IMG/VR virus record: IMGVR_UViG_3300033571_022986
Coordinates: 1-29,363 of that record
Reading direction: 5' to 3' (one strand)
Source of the DNA: a virus
DNA length: 29,363 nucleotides
The notes below the pieces were generated by a model. That model searched no databases, was not told where the DNA came from, and worked only from the letters and a program-made list of their open reading frames with translations. Shown one piece after another: positions 8,431-16,239 of this stretch. Made by a program: the position numbers and the translations under genes. How positions within the stretch are numbered: position 1 is the stretch's first letter; each line of letters opens with the position of its first letter.

Positions 8431-9057
8431 ATGTATACGATTGCTAAAAATGCAGAGCATAACCAACGTTTGATAATGGATTTTTTAAAAATGGCATATC
8501 CATCGAGTGAACCTTCAATTAGTGATTTGATTAATGACAACATAATTAACGGGTCGAGAATAGTAGAATTGGCAGTTAGTAAGGTTTCGGGATTGGAGTT
8601 TTCACCGACTGGATATAATCAAGATTTTATTGATATGTCAGATGTTAAAACAGCCACATTACAGAGACACGATAGAATTAGAACTCGACTTTTGGCAAAC
8701 GGATCCAAAAAAAGATATAAATCCACATCTTATACAATCAGTATTAGTGATGTGAATAAAAAATTTGGTGTGTTGAGAATAATAGCTTGGAATAGATTTC
8801 TTAATAGATATCATTTTTTTAGAATACCTCCATCTGCAGTGTTTAATAAATGCATTTTAAAAATAACATTTGATGCAGAAACTATAACTCCAACAGGGAA
8901 ATATGCCCAATATGAAGTTGAGACATTTGAACAAGTCAGTGCTCCATTAAATTCAAGAGAGCTTGTATCGACTATAACTTCAAATATTTCCGAACAGACT
9001 ATTGAGTTGCAGATAGATAAAATTATGAGTATGATTAAAAATAATTCTAACAAATAA
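8431..9057 (+). CDS. Hypothetical protein with a possible PD-(D/E)XK nuclease-like core
   Basis: This 208-residue protein has a helical N-terminus followed by GLEFSPTGYNQDFIDMSDVKTAT (split in words: GLEFSPTGYNQ, then DFIDMSDVKTAT). The spacing of Asp residues ahead of D-V-K recalls the D...(D/E)XK active site of restriction-type nucleases. A basic stretch follows (RHDRIRTRLL, then GSKKRYKS), then strands typical of such folds (VLRIIAW, YHFFRIP). The C-terminal 40 residues form a likely helix that may mediate oligomer contacts. It lies between nrdA and the MazG-like gene. An Endo IV- or restriction-like nuclease would suit host DNA breakdown feeding the dNTP pool, but this is inference from one weak motif. 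It may instead be a structural protein of no catalytic function. Confidence 0.55.
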   Translation: MYTIAKNAEHNQRLIMDFLKMAYPSSEPSISDLINDNIINGSRIVELAVSKVSGLEFSPTGYNQDFIDMSDVKTATLQRHDRIRTRLLANGSKKRYKSTSYTISISDVNKKFGVLRIIAWNRFLNRYHFFRIPPSAVFNKCILKITFDAETITPTGKYAQYEVETFEQVSAPLNSRELVSTITSNISEQTIELQIDKIMSMIKNNSNK

Positions 9058-9064
9058 CAAAAAT

Positions 9065-9430
9065 ATGACAGTAAAAGAATATCAAAAATTAGTAAAAAGA
9101 ACTGATGCACTTCTTCCAGAAAAATATCATTCAATGGGAGCAATCCATATGTTAATGGGTATGACTACTGAAATCGGCGAGTTAATGGATCCTTACAAGA
9201 AAAATCTTGCATATGAAAAGCCTATTGATTTTATTAATGTCAAAGAAGAAATTGGTGATTTATTGTGGTATATTGCAAATTTTTGTAATTTGCACTCTTT
9301 TGATATTGAGGAAATAATGGAAACAAATGTTAAAAAATTGCAAGCAAGATATCCTGAAAAATTTGATAAAATGTTAGCAGTTCAACGTAACTTATATAAA
9401 GAGAGAATTATTTTAGAAGATGGTCAATAA
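9065..9430 (+). CDS. MazG-like nucleotide pyrophosphohydrolase
   Basis: This 121-residue all-helical protein carries the MazG signature: Glu36-x-x-Glu39 (TTEIGEL) and, after a 22-residue loop, Glu62-x-x-Asp65 (KEEIGDLLWY). These acidic residues bind Mg2+ and the triphosphate. Family members hydrolyse NTPs or dNTPs to monophosphates plus pyrophosphate; phage versions have been proposed to act on ppGpp or on non-canonical nucleotides. The single-domain length fits phage MazG proteins. It sits 6 bases upstream of the DNA polymerase gene, suggesting it conditions the nucleotide pool used by the polymerase. Substrate cannot be told from sequence. Confidence 0.87.
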   Translation: MTVKEYQKLVKRTDALLPEKYHSMGAIHMLMGMTTEIGELMDPYKKNLAYEKPIDFINVKEEIGDLLWYIANFCNLHSFDIEEIMETNVKKLQARYPEKFDKMLAVQRNLYKERIILEDGQ

Positions 9431-9436
9431 ATTATA

Positions 9437-12067
9437 ATGTATAGAAGCATTTTTTATGATGAAAAAAAGAATAAAATTCATTTATGGGGTGATGGTGACC
9501 ACGATGACAATGGATATAACACATATGAATATTCGCCATATGCATATTTAATTGACCAAAATGGCGAGCATCAAACCATAGATGGGTTCAAATGTAAAAA
9601 AGTATCATCGTGGTCAGATGATGCAGTTAAAATGGGATTGGTTTATGAGCATAATGTATCACCCACGACTAGATTTTTAATTGACAAATATGCTGAATCC
9701 GATGAAATTTCCAAGTCAAATAAAATATTGTACTTGGATATAGAAGTTGCAAAAGAAGAACGATATAGTTCGCCTGCAGATGCAAATAATACAGTTACAG
9801 CTATAACTTATTATGCAACTGGAGATACTGAATATACGTGTCTACTTTTGGATAGTAAGCGTAAATCAAGTACGTATTCTACTGAAATAGAAATACAGAC
9901 AAAGTCTGAAAATAAAAAAGTTGCAGCAAATATTGTAACATATACAAGTGAGCATCAATTATTAAGAGCATTTATGATGCAATATCAAAAAATTGGTCAT
10001 AATGTTATTACTGGATGGAATGTTGAATTTTTTGATATGCCATATTTGTATAACAGAATACTTAAACTTTTCGATTATGATATGGTGAATATGTTTAGTC
10101 CAGATGCTAAAATTGTACGTAAGAAATACGTTAATTCTGGCGAATTAGTATATATCGCAGGAATTACCATTTTAGATTATCTAAATTTATACAAGAAATT
10201 TACGTATACAGAACAATCAAATTATAGATTGAACACGATTGCCAATTTTGAATTAGGTAGAGGTAAGGTAGAATATGAAGGCGATTTGGATCATTTATAC
10301 AATACTGATATTGTAAAATTTGCTGAATACAATATTATAGACGTTGAATTGGTAGTGTCATTAGATGAAAAAATGGAATTGGTTATGACTGCGTTGGGGC
10401 TATGCCATAAAGGTCATTGTGCTCATAGTGACATTCAATATACAAGCGCATATTTAGATGGTGCAGCATTGACATATTGCAGAAGGAATAATCTTGTAGC
10501 GTCAGCAAATAAGTCACAGCGAGATGAACCTGCACAAGGTGCATTTGTAAAAAAGCCCAATCCTGGATTATATAAATGGGTATATGACTTGGATTTGACG
10601 AGCCTGTACCCAATGAATATGATTACTTTAAATATTTCACCTGAAACTAAATTTTCAAAAGTAATCAATTGGGATGAAGAACAATATGGCAAAGGAGCGA
10701 ATATTGAATATGAAATTGAAGTATATCGTGATAATACAATAGCAGGTGAATTTGATGACTTTTTCAAACCTACAAAACCTAAAAATTTTAAAATAAAAGG
10801 TTCTGATGCACTAAAGAAATATTTACTTGATAATAATCTTTCAATAGCATCAAATGGAGTCACGTACACAATGGATAAAACAGGAGTAATTCCTGCAATT
10901 TTGAAAATGTGGTTTGATGATAGAAAAACATTTAAAGATTTAAGAAAGCGAGCGGAAAAAGACGGCGATTTGGCATTAGCAGCTGCCTATGATAGGAAGC
11001 AATTAATTACTAAAATTCTGTTAAATTCTTTTTATGGAGTATTGTTACTACCATCATTCAGATTTTATGATAAGGCAAATGGTGAAGCAGTAACATTGAC
11101 AGGGCAATCTGTTATTCAATGGGCAACAAAAGCAGCGGATTTTTTTTATAATAAAGAGTTGGGTACAAAAGGTGTGAATTATTGCATATATACTGATACG
11201 GATTCAATCTTTGAGCCACTTGAACCATTATTTGTTCACAGGTTTGGTTCAATGGAACAATATAATGATGACGAAATAATAAGCAAATGCAAAGAAATAA
11301 TCAATGATGTACAAACATGGGTAAACAATTCATATTCAGCATATGCAAAGAGATATCATAATGTTAATGAGCATAGATGGGATATTAAGCAGGAATTGAT
11401 AGCAAAGCGTGCATTTTGGGTTGGGGCAGTAAATGATAAAACAGGTGATGTTGAAGGTGTAAAAAAACGTTATGCACAATGGATTGTTGATAAGGAAGGG
11501 CATAAGGTTAATCATATGGATGTAAAAGGTTTGGATGTTGTTAGATCAAGTTTTCCTGCAAAGTTTAGAGAGTTTATGAATTCAGTTCTGCATGATATTT
11601 TACATGATGCCACCAAGGATGAAATGAATGAAAAGGTTAGACAGTTTAAATCAAAAATGAACACATATGATATTTTAGATATAATGTTACCAACTGGAGT
11701 AAAGGATGTTGAAAAATGGAAAACAGATAAATTTGGGCAAAGATTGAAAGGGACACCTGTACATGTCAAAGCGGCAATGAATTATAATGATGTTTTGAAA
11801 TTTACGAAAAATGAAAGTGTACCTGAAATTTCAGATGGTGATAAAATCCTATGGGCATACATGAAACAAAACAAATACAATTTCGATACAATGGCATTGA
11901 AAGGTTTTGAAGATCCTGAATCTATTATGAGGTTTGTTTCTGATTATATCGATAGGGATGAAATTTTTGAAAGTTCACTAAAATCTAAATTAACAAATTT
12001 TTGGATTTCATTGGGATGGGGAGAGATAGTGATTAACAATTTAAGTAATAAATTTTTTAAATTATAA
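9437..12067 (+). CDS. 43: Family B replicative DNA polymerase (T4 gp43 type)
   Basis: This 876-residue polymerase has proofreading and synthesis domains in the usual order. Exo I is YLDIE (Asp101, Glu103), Exo II is NVEFFD (Asn195, Asp200) and Exo III is YNIID (Tyr298, Asp302). Polymerase motif A is DLTSLYP (Asp386), motif B is KILLNSFYG (Lys526 to Gly534) and motif C is YTDTDS (Asp587, Asp589). All catalytic acids are present. T4 gp43 has 898 residues. The last residues (NNLSNKFFKL) end in a paired aromatic peptide, a plausible clamp-binding tail like that of other family B phage polymerases. The reading frame is unbroken, with no intein or intron at the conserved motifs. The clamp gene follows after 55 bases. 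Confidence 0.97.
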   Translation: MYRSIFYDEKKNKIHLWGDGDHDDNGYNTYEYSPYAYLIDQNGEHQTIDGFKCKKVSSWSDDAVKMGLVYEHNVSPTTRFLIDKYAESDEISKSNKILYLDIEVAKEERYSSPADANNTVTAITYYATGDTEYTCLLLDSKRKSSTYSTEIEIQTKSENKKVAANIVTYTSEHQLLRAFMMQYQKIGHNVITGWNVEFFDMPYLYNRILKLFDYDMVNMFSPDAKIVRKKYVNSGELVYIAGITILDYLNLYKKFTYTEQSNYRLNTIANFELGRGKVEYEGDLDHLYNTDIVKFAEYNIIDVELVVSLDEKMELVMTALGLCHKGHCAHSDIQYTSAYLDGAALTYCRRNNLVASANKSQRDEPAQGAFVKKPNPGLYKWVYDLDLTSLYPMNMITLNISPETKFSKVINWDEEQYGKGANIEYEIEVYRDNTIAGEFDDFFKPTKPKNFKIKGSDALKKYLLDNNLSIASNGVTYTMDKTGVIPAILKMWFDDRKTFKDLRKRAEKDGDLALAAAYDRKQLITKILLNSFYGVLLLPSFRFYDKANGEAVTLTGQSVIQWATKAADFFYNKELGTKGVNYCIYTDTDSIFEPLEPLFVHRFGSMEQYNDDEIISKCKEIINDVQTWVNNSYSAYAKRYHNVNEHRWDIKQELIAKRAFWVGAVNDKTGDVEGVKKRYAQWIVDKEGHKVNHMDVKGLDVVRSSFPAKFREFMNSVLHDILHDATKDEMNEKVRQFKSKMNTYDILDIMLPTGVKDVEKWKTDKFGQRLKGTPVHVKAAMNYNDVLKFTKNESVPEISDGDKILWAYMKQNKYNFDTMALKGFEDPESIMRFVSDYIDRDEIFESSLKSKLTNFWISLGWGEIVINNLSNKFFKL

Positions 12068-12076
12068 TTAAAATAA

Positions 12077-12108
12077 TTTGTAGAATCAAAAAATGTTCGT
12101 ATATTGTG
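12077..12108 (+). promoter_or_regulatory. Possible second Bacteroidota-type promoter ahead of the clamp gene
   Basis: TTTG at 12077-12080 is followed after 19 bases by TATATTGTG at 12100-12108, an imperfect match to TAnnTTTG. The spacing equals that of promoter P1. It lies in the 55-base gap between polymerase and clamp genes. An extra promoter would make sense because clamps are needed in large amounts. The -7 box differs from consensus in its last bases, so confidence is limited. Confidence 0.35.
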
Positions 12109-12122
12109 CTAAATAATTTAAT

Positions 12123-12866
12123 ATGAAAAAGGAAAAATTAGTAAATTTTATACAAAAGTATTCATTGGGTGGTCAGTGCAATCAGGTCAAAGTATCTTCG
12201 AAAAGTAACAAATTATACACTACGTTTGCAACAGACCAAAAGGATTTGTTAGGATTTGTTGTAATGAATGATGTAGATATTCAGAATCCGGGGGATACTA
12301 CATTATCATCAGATTTTCAATTTGGTATTTTTAATACTTCTGTGTTGACAAAGGTTCTGTCTGCAATGCAGCAGGAAATTAATGTAGAATTTAAAGAAGA
12401 ATTTGGTAAGATTGTATCTATGCACATAAATGACAATGTGATGCAAAGTCAAATTATGTTAGCTGATTTGGATATTATTGAAAGTCCTCCAACAATAAAT
12501 GAATTACCCCCATCTGATGCTATATTAAGAGTATCACCAATATTTATTGATCAATTTATAAAGGCAAAAAATGCATTGGTTGATTCGGATACGTTTGCGT
12601 TTGTGCAGAATGATAAAAATGTAAATTTAGTATTGAATTATGCAGAACACAATACGGATAAAATTACATTAAAAATGGAAAGCGATGAAAATAATTCAAA
12701 TATTCCTATAATGAAATTCAATGCAAATTTGGTGAAAGAAATTTTTATTGCCAATAAAGATTGCTTGCATGGTTCAATAAGTTTAAGTTCACAAGGATTG
12801 ATGACGATTACCTTTCAAGGAGAGTCGCATAATACAAAATATTTATTAGTAATGTTACAAAATTAA
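12123..12866 (+). CDS. 45: Sliding clamp (T4 gp45 type processivity factor)
   Basis: This 247-residue protein would form a trimeric ring that tethers the polymerase, and in T4 relatives also helps late transcription. There is no enzymatic motif. Assignment rests on the two-domain beta-rich pattern, the length close to T4 gp45 (228), the closing strands (GLMTITFQG, then TKYLLVML) and the position between polymerase and clamp-loader genes. The N-terminus starts with a basic helix (MKKEKLVNFIQKYS), as in gp45-type clamps. A possible promoter lies directly upstream. The next gene begins after 4 bases. Confidence 0.86.
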   Translation: MKKEKLVNFIQKYSLGGQCNQVKVSSKSNKLYTTFATDQKDLLGFVVMNDVDIQNPGDTTLSSDFQFGIFNTSVLTKVLSAMQQEINVEFKEEFGKIVSMHINDNVMQSQIMLADLDIIESPPTINELPPSDAILRVSPIFIDQFIKAKNALVDSDTFAFVQNDKNVNLVLNYAEHNTDKITLKMESDENNSNIPIMKFNANLVKEIFIANKDCLHGSISLSSQGLMTITFQGESHNTKYLLVMLQN

Positions 12867-12870
12867 AAAA

Positions 12871-13404
12871 ATGGTTAAGCCTGAAAATTATAATGTGTTA
12901 TACACAAATACCTTGTTAGAAGGATGGGAAATGACATTGGGTCGTTATATCAATGAGTATCATAAACAAAGCCCACTGCCAAGCACAGCTGTTTGTGTAT
13001 TAGATGGAGCGTATCAATTTTTTACAAAGACATGTCAGTATGTAGCATTTGATATAAATTTGGATTTTTGTAGAGTTGATAGTGAAATTTCATCGGTTAT
13101 GCGATTTGAATCTCCAATAAAATCCAATAATAGAATTTATATTTTTTGTGATGTGCTGGATACTGGAAAAACGGCGAGTATTGTAGCTGATTATTATAGT
13201 AAACAATTTTCGGCAGCAGAATTGGTACTTTGCGCAGTTGCAGACAAATCGAATGTGCAGATAAGTGAATTGAAGGCGCGATATACAAAAATTTGGACAG
13301 GATTTCATTTAACTGATGAATGGATTGTAGGTTATGGAATGGCGAATCCGCAAGGATATATGATGCAATCACCTTCTATTTTAAAGTTAAATCCAAATGA
13401 TTGA
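12871..13404 (+). CDS. Hypoxanthine-guanine phosphoribosyltransferase-like protein
   Basis: This 177-residue protein matches type I phosphoribosyltransferases of the HGPRT subgroup. VCVLDGAYQFF (about residues 41-51) corresponds to the first loop, CDVLDTGKTAS (93-103) to the PRPP-binding motif with Asp97 as the expected catalytic base, and LTDEWIVGYGM (near residue 149) to the purine-binding closing segment. In the canonical motif the residue before the first Asp is Glu; here it is Cys93, so PRPP-ribose contacts may differ. Family members join hypoxanthine or guanine to PRPP, giving IMP or GMP. It lies between the clamp gene and a group of small genes, 4 bases from the clamp. A purine salvage or DNA-modification role is possible. 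Whether it is still an enzyme is uncertain. Confidence 0.78.
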   Translation: MVKPENYNVLYTNTLLEGWEMTLGRYINEYHKQSPLPSTAVCVLDGAYQFFTKTCQYVAFDINLDFCRVDSEISSVMRFESPIKSNNRIYIFCDVLDTGKTASIVADYYSKQFSAAELVLCAVADKSNVQISELKARYTKIWTGFHLTDEWIVGYGMANPQGYMMQSPSILKLNPND

Positions 13405-13564
13405 ATTTTTTAGACATGCGACTGGGCTTTGCGGAGAAGGGCATCCCAATTTACTTTTAGGTGGAGGGGTATTAGTAGTAGCATATCGATATTGTTTGTG
13501 CTGGTTGAAAATGAAATTCAATAAAAATCATGTGTGCGACCATGCCAAAAGCAAAAAAATTTAA
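13397..13564 (+). CDS. Small membrane protein, 55 residues, overlapping both neighbours
   Basis: An ATG inside the last codons of the phosphoribosyltransferase gene (8-base overlap) opens a 55-codon frame. It starts MIEFFRHATGLCGEGHPN, continues with a single hydrophobic span of about 19 residues (LLLGGGVLVVAYRYCLCWL) and ends in a basic tail rich in Lys and His. One membrane span with a positive C-terminus fits an inner-membrane protein with a cytoplasmic tail. The GLCGEGHPN stretch resembles the start of small phage proteins I have seen in diverse phages, but I cannot name the family. Without it, positions 13405-13529 would be an unusually long gap for this operon. It overlaps the next gene by 35 bases. 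Five cysteines or more make a metal site or disulfide imaginable, but this is not shown. Confidence 0.6.
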   Translation: MIEFFRHATGLCGEGHPNLLLGGGVLVVAYRYCLCWLKMKFNKNHVCDHAKSKKI

Positions 13565-13751
13565 GCGAGGTCAATTAGTTCAAGATACTAATGATGTAAT
13601 TTATATTTACGTAAAAAGAAACAAGTTGACTTCACATGCAATCAAATTGGACAACAATGGTATGCCGATTTGCATGTGTGAGATTATCACGCAAGATTTA
13701 GGGCCAATAAAAAATATACCAGAAGGATTTACATCAATTCAAATTTTATAA
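13530..13751 (+). CDS. Hypothetical basic protein, 73 residues
   Basis: I do not recognise this protein. It begins with a basic stretch (KAKKFKRGQLV) followed by alternating strands (VIYIYVKRN, then SHAIKLDNNG), which suggests a small beta barrel of SH3 type. An alternative ATG at 13542 would give 69 residues; the upstream start is preceded by an A-rich tract and is preferred slightly. It overlaps the 55-residue membrane protein gene and precedes the next small gene by 14 bases. Nothing in it indicates catalysis. Confidence 0.65.
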   Translation: MCATMPKAKKFKRGQLVQDTNDVIYIYVKRNKLTSHAIKLDNNGMPICMCEIITQDLGPIKNIPEGFTSIQIL

Positions 13752-13765
13752 TTAAAAATATCTTT

Positions 13766-13984
13766 ATGAGAACAGATGGACAGCGTTATTTCAAAGTAGA
13801 TGTGGAAATTAGTTCAGAAACTGACAGAGGTAAGTATAAAAAACATACCGAGCAGTACTTAACTCTTGCGACAGGATGCACTGAAGCAGAAGCTCAAGTT
13901 ATCAAAAACTTTACAGATGTTGGAGATATTAGAGATTACAGAGTTAAGGGTGTGTCTGAAACTAAAATTGTTGAAGTAATCTGA
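13766..13984 (+). CDS. DUF4494-like small protein, 72 residues
   Basis: The pattern YFKVDVEIS, then TEQYLTLATGCTEAEAQVI, then DYRVKGVSETKIVEVI resembles DUF4494, a short protein of unknown function seen mainly in Bacteroidota and their phages, in which a Tyr-Leu strand is followed by a T-E-A-E-A helix. The recognition is from memory and needs a profile search. The fold would be a small beta-alpha-beta unit without catalytic residues. Its stop codon shares one base with the start of the glycosyltransferase gene, so the two are translationally coupled. If right, it adds to the evidence for a Bacteroidota host. Confidence 0.6.
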   Translation: MRTDGQRYFKVDVEISSETDRGKYKKHTEQYLTLATGCTEAEAQVIKNFTDVGDIRDYRVKGVSETKIVEVI

Positions 13985-15024
13985 TGAAAATATTCATTGT
14001 TGATAATGCATCATATGGTGTAAGTGAGCAGCACAGGTGGATTAGTGTTATATCAGATTTAAAAAATACACACTGCATTGGTGAGGTATTTCATATAAAA
14101 GGCAAATCTAATTTTCACAGATATCATGCTGCAAATAAATATCAGACCATAGATGCATTATCCAATGAATTAATGTTCCATTTAAAAACGACAGTTGATG
14201 ACAATTCCATTTTCATATTTGCAAATGCCAGAGATGCATTAGTATTGTCATTAAATGAATATAGAATTTTAACGAAGAAAAAATTTAAGATTTTTGCATA
14301 TTGGGTTGATTCAATACACTTAACGCAAGGCATTTTATATAAACGTGCTGAAAAGCCATATTTGACTTGGATTAAAAGTTTTGAAAAATGTATAATTGAT
14401 GCGTTGGATTTAAATATGGTTCCTTATGATTTACTTCATAACAGGATGATTAAAACATATTCGGATAGGGTGTGTAAAAAAATAATTAAATGCGCATTAC
14501 CATTCGATTCAACTTTGAATGAGTCTATTTTAGAGATACAGCAATTTGAAATTCCAAGAGAAGATATAATTGTTTTAAATACTGGTCCTGAAGATATTAT
14601 GGATGCTACATTGTTTAGAGCAATAACACGAGAATTTCCAACATATGAATTTATAAATATTGCTGATAGATATTTGACATCTATAGAATATAGACGTCTT
14701 CTTGCAAAATCAAAAGCAGTAATATCATTGAATAAAGCTGATGATGATCCGTATACCATTGTGGAATCAATGACATTGGGGTGCATTCCTATTCTCCCTG
14801 ATATTGAAATATATAAAGAGATGTTTCATTCTGATTGGATTTATTCAAGTATTATATTTAAACTTCCGTATTTAAACTTTATACGAAATCGAGAAGAAAT
14901 ATTTCTAAAAATTTCAAATTGTGTAGAAAATTATGAATCATTTAATATAGAGGAGCAATGCGATTCTGTGATTGATAAATATTATAATTCGGACAATTTA
15001 AAACAAATTTTATGCAATCAATAA
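13984..15024 (+). CDS. GT-B-like glycosyltransferase inside the replisome operon
   Basis: This 346-residue protein has two Rossmann-like halves. The N-terminus starts MKIFIVDNASYG. The C-terminal half has the donor-site pattern DDDPYTIVESMTLGCIPILPD (split: DDDPYTIVES, TLGCIPILPD), equivalent to the EX7E motif of GT-B enzymes with Asp253 in place of the first Glu and Glu261 as the second. Length is near T4 beta-glucosyltransferase (351), but I see no specific similarity to it. It overlaps the next gene, gp44, by 13 bases and the preceding gene by 1, so it is made with the clamp and clamp loader and not with the sugar genes downstream. That location makes a DNA-directed role conceivable. Protein or lipid acceptors remain possible. 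Confidence 0.68.
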   Translation: MKIFIVDNASYGVSEQHRWISVISDLKNTHCIGEVFHIKGKSNFHRYHAANKYQTIDALSNELMFHLKTTVDDNSIFIFANARDALVLSLNEYRILTKKKFKIFAYWVDSIHLTQGILYKRAEKPYLTWIKSFEKCIIDALDLNMVPYDLLHNRMIKTYSDRVCKKIIKCALPFDSTLNESILEIQQFEIPREDIIVLNTGPEDIMDATLFRAITREFPTYEFINIADRYLTSIEYRRLLAKSKAVISLNKADDDPYTIVESMTLGCIPILPDIEIYKEMFHSDWIYSSIIFKLPYLNFIRNREEIFLKISNCVENYESFNIEEQCDSVIDKYYNSDNLKQILCNQ

Positions 15025-15950
15025 ATCCAATAAAAAATTCGTTATGGACAGAAAAACATCGGCCCGCAAAATTACAAGATTATATTGGGAACGAATTTCT
15101 TAAAGATACAATTCAGAGATATATAGAGCAAGACGACATTCCGCATTTATTGTTTTATGCAAGAGCAGGAACAGGTAAAACAACATTAGGAAAAATCATT
15201 GTCAATTCGATTGATTGCGATGTATTATATATAAATGCGTCTGATGAAAATAATGTTGAAACAATTAGAACAAAAATCAAATCATTCGTTTCAAGTGTAG
15301 GATTCAAAAAATGGAAGGTTGTATTTCTTGATGAAAGTGATTATCTTACATCAAATGCACAAGCTGTTTTGAGAAATATGATGGAGCAATTTTCAAAAAA
15401 TTCAAGATTCATACTCACATGCAATTATCCTGAAAAGATTATAGATCCTATTCAAAGTCGTTGTTCAGTGTTTGAAGTATATCCACCTTCAAAAAAAGAT
15501 GTTGCTGTACGATTAGTTAGTATCTTAAATGAAGAAGGAGTTCAATATGATAATAAAGATGTAGCAGTTGTAGTTAACAATTCATATCCTGACATTAGAA
15601 GAGTAATTAGTTCAGCACAAAGACAAGTAGTTGATGGTAAATTAGTTTTAACAAAGCAGGCAGTCATGGAAATTGATTACATGATAAAGATACTTGAACA
15701 ATTAAAAACAGGCGCATCTGCAAAGGATATGTACACAAATATACGTCAAATAATTGCTGATAGCAAGGTTAGAACATTTGATGATTTATATAGATTTTTG
15801 TATGATAATTTGGATGACTTTGCACCTAATGGTAAACAAGCAGCAGTTATACTTGAAATTGCAAAAGCAATGAGAGAAGATATGAATTGTGTTGATAAAG
15901 AGATTAATATAATGGCAATGTTTGTTGAAATTATTTCAAATTTAAAATGA
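15012..15950 (+). CDS. 44: Clamp-loader ATPase large subunit (T4 gp44 type)
   Basis: This 312-residue AAA+ protein, an RFC small-subunit homologue, opens and loads the sliding clamp. It starts with the RFC box (WTEKHRPAKLQDYIG). Walker A is ARAGTGKT (50-57) and Walker B is VVFLDESD (Asp107, Glu108). Sensor 1 lies in FILTCNYPEK. The arginine finger is in IQSRCSVFE (Arg150). T4 gp44 has 319 residues. The C-terminal collar domain is helical. It overlaps the glycosyltransferase gene by 13 bases. Its partner gp62 lies one small gene downstream. Confidence 0.95.
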   Translation: MQSINPIKNSLWTEKHRPAKLQDYIGNEFLKDTIQRYIEQDDIPHLLFYARAGTGKTTLGKIIVNSIDCDVLYINASDENNVETIRTKIKSFVSSVGFKKWKVVFLDESDYLTSNAQAVLRNMMEQFSKNSRFILTCNYPEKIIDPIQSRCSVFEVYPPSKKDVAVRLVSILNEEGVQYDNKDVAVVVNNSYPDIRRVISSAQRQVVDGKLVLTKQAVMEIDYMIKILEQLKTGASAKDMYTNIRQIIADSKVRTFDDLYRFLYDNLDDFAPNGKQAAVILEIAKAMREDMNCVDKEINIMAMFVEIISNLK

Positions 15951-15965
15951 TAATTATTAATAAAT

Positions 15966-15977
15966 AAAGGAGTTTTT
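15966..15977 (+). promoter_or_regulatory. Strong Shine-Dalgarno site before the zinc-ribbon gene
   Basis: AAAGGAGTT at 15966-15974 is followed by three T residues and ATG at 15978; AGGAG sits 5 bases from the start. It repeats exactly the element before the gene at 2134. The other genes of the operon lack it, apart from weaker AAGGA-type sites at 4941 and 6330. Confidence 0.8.
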
Positions 15978-16238
15978 ATGGATATTCAACAATTAGATCC
16001 CAAGATTTTATTAAATCAGTCAAAGCCAGAAATATGCCCACAATGTGATGGAAATTTTTTTAGGCAAACATTTATGTTTAGACGAGTTTCAAAAATTTTA
16101 GTGGGTGCCCCGCAAGACCAATTGATACCAATTCCAGTATTCAGATGTGATGACTGCGGAACACCAATTGGTGATATGGTTCCTGATGATAATAATGAAA
16201 CGGAAGAAACGGATGGCAAAATTATTAAAATGACTTAA
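15978..16238 (+). CDS. Small zinc-ribbon protein between the two clamp-loader genes
   Basis: This 86-residue protein carries two CxxC pairs (ICPQC near residue 20 and CDDC near residue 57) separated by about 35 residues with strands between them, a classic zinc ribbon. The tail is acidic (DDNNETEETDG). It has one of the two strong ribosome-binding sites in the window, and its stop lies one base before the gp62 gene. Zinc ribbons of this size act as nucleic acid or protein adaptors in transcription and replication. Being set between the clamp-loader genes suggests a link to clamp loading or clamp-dependent late transcription, which is inference. I cannot match it to a named T4 protein. Confidence 0.7.
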   Translation: MDIQQLDPKILLNQSKPEICPQCDGNFFRQTFMFRRVSKILVGAPQDQLIPIPVFRCDDCGTPIGDMVPDDNNETEETDGKIIKMT

Positions 16239-16239
16239 A

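Noticed and set aside
10435-10869. Antisense frame of 144 codons inside the DNA polymerase gene
   Set aside because: It mirrors the polymerase region around motif A, with composition expected of a reverse-complement shadow.
13735-13766. TATCTTTA just before the gene at 13766 as a promoter -7 box
   Set aside because: No TTTG lies 19 bases upstream, the last base deviates from TAnnTTTG, and the motif runs into the start codon.
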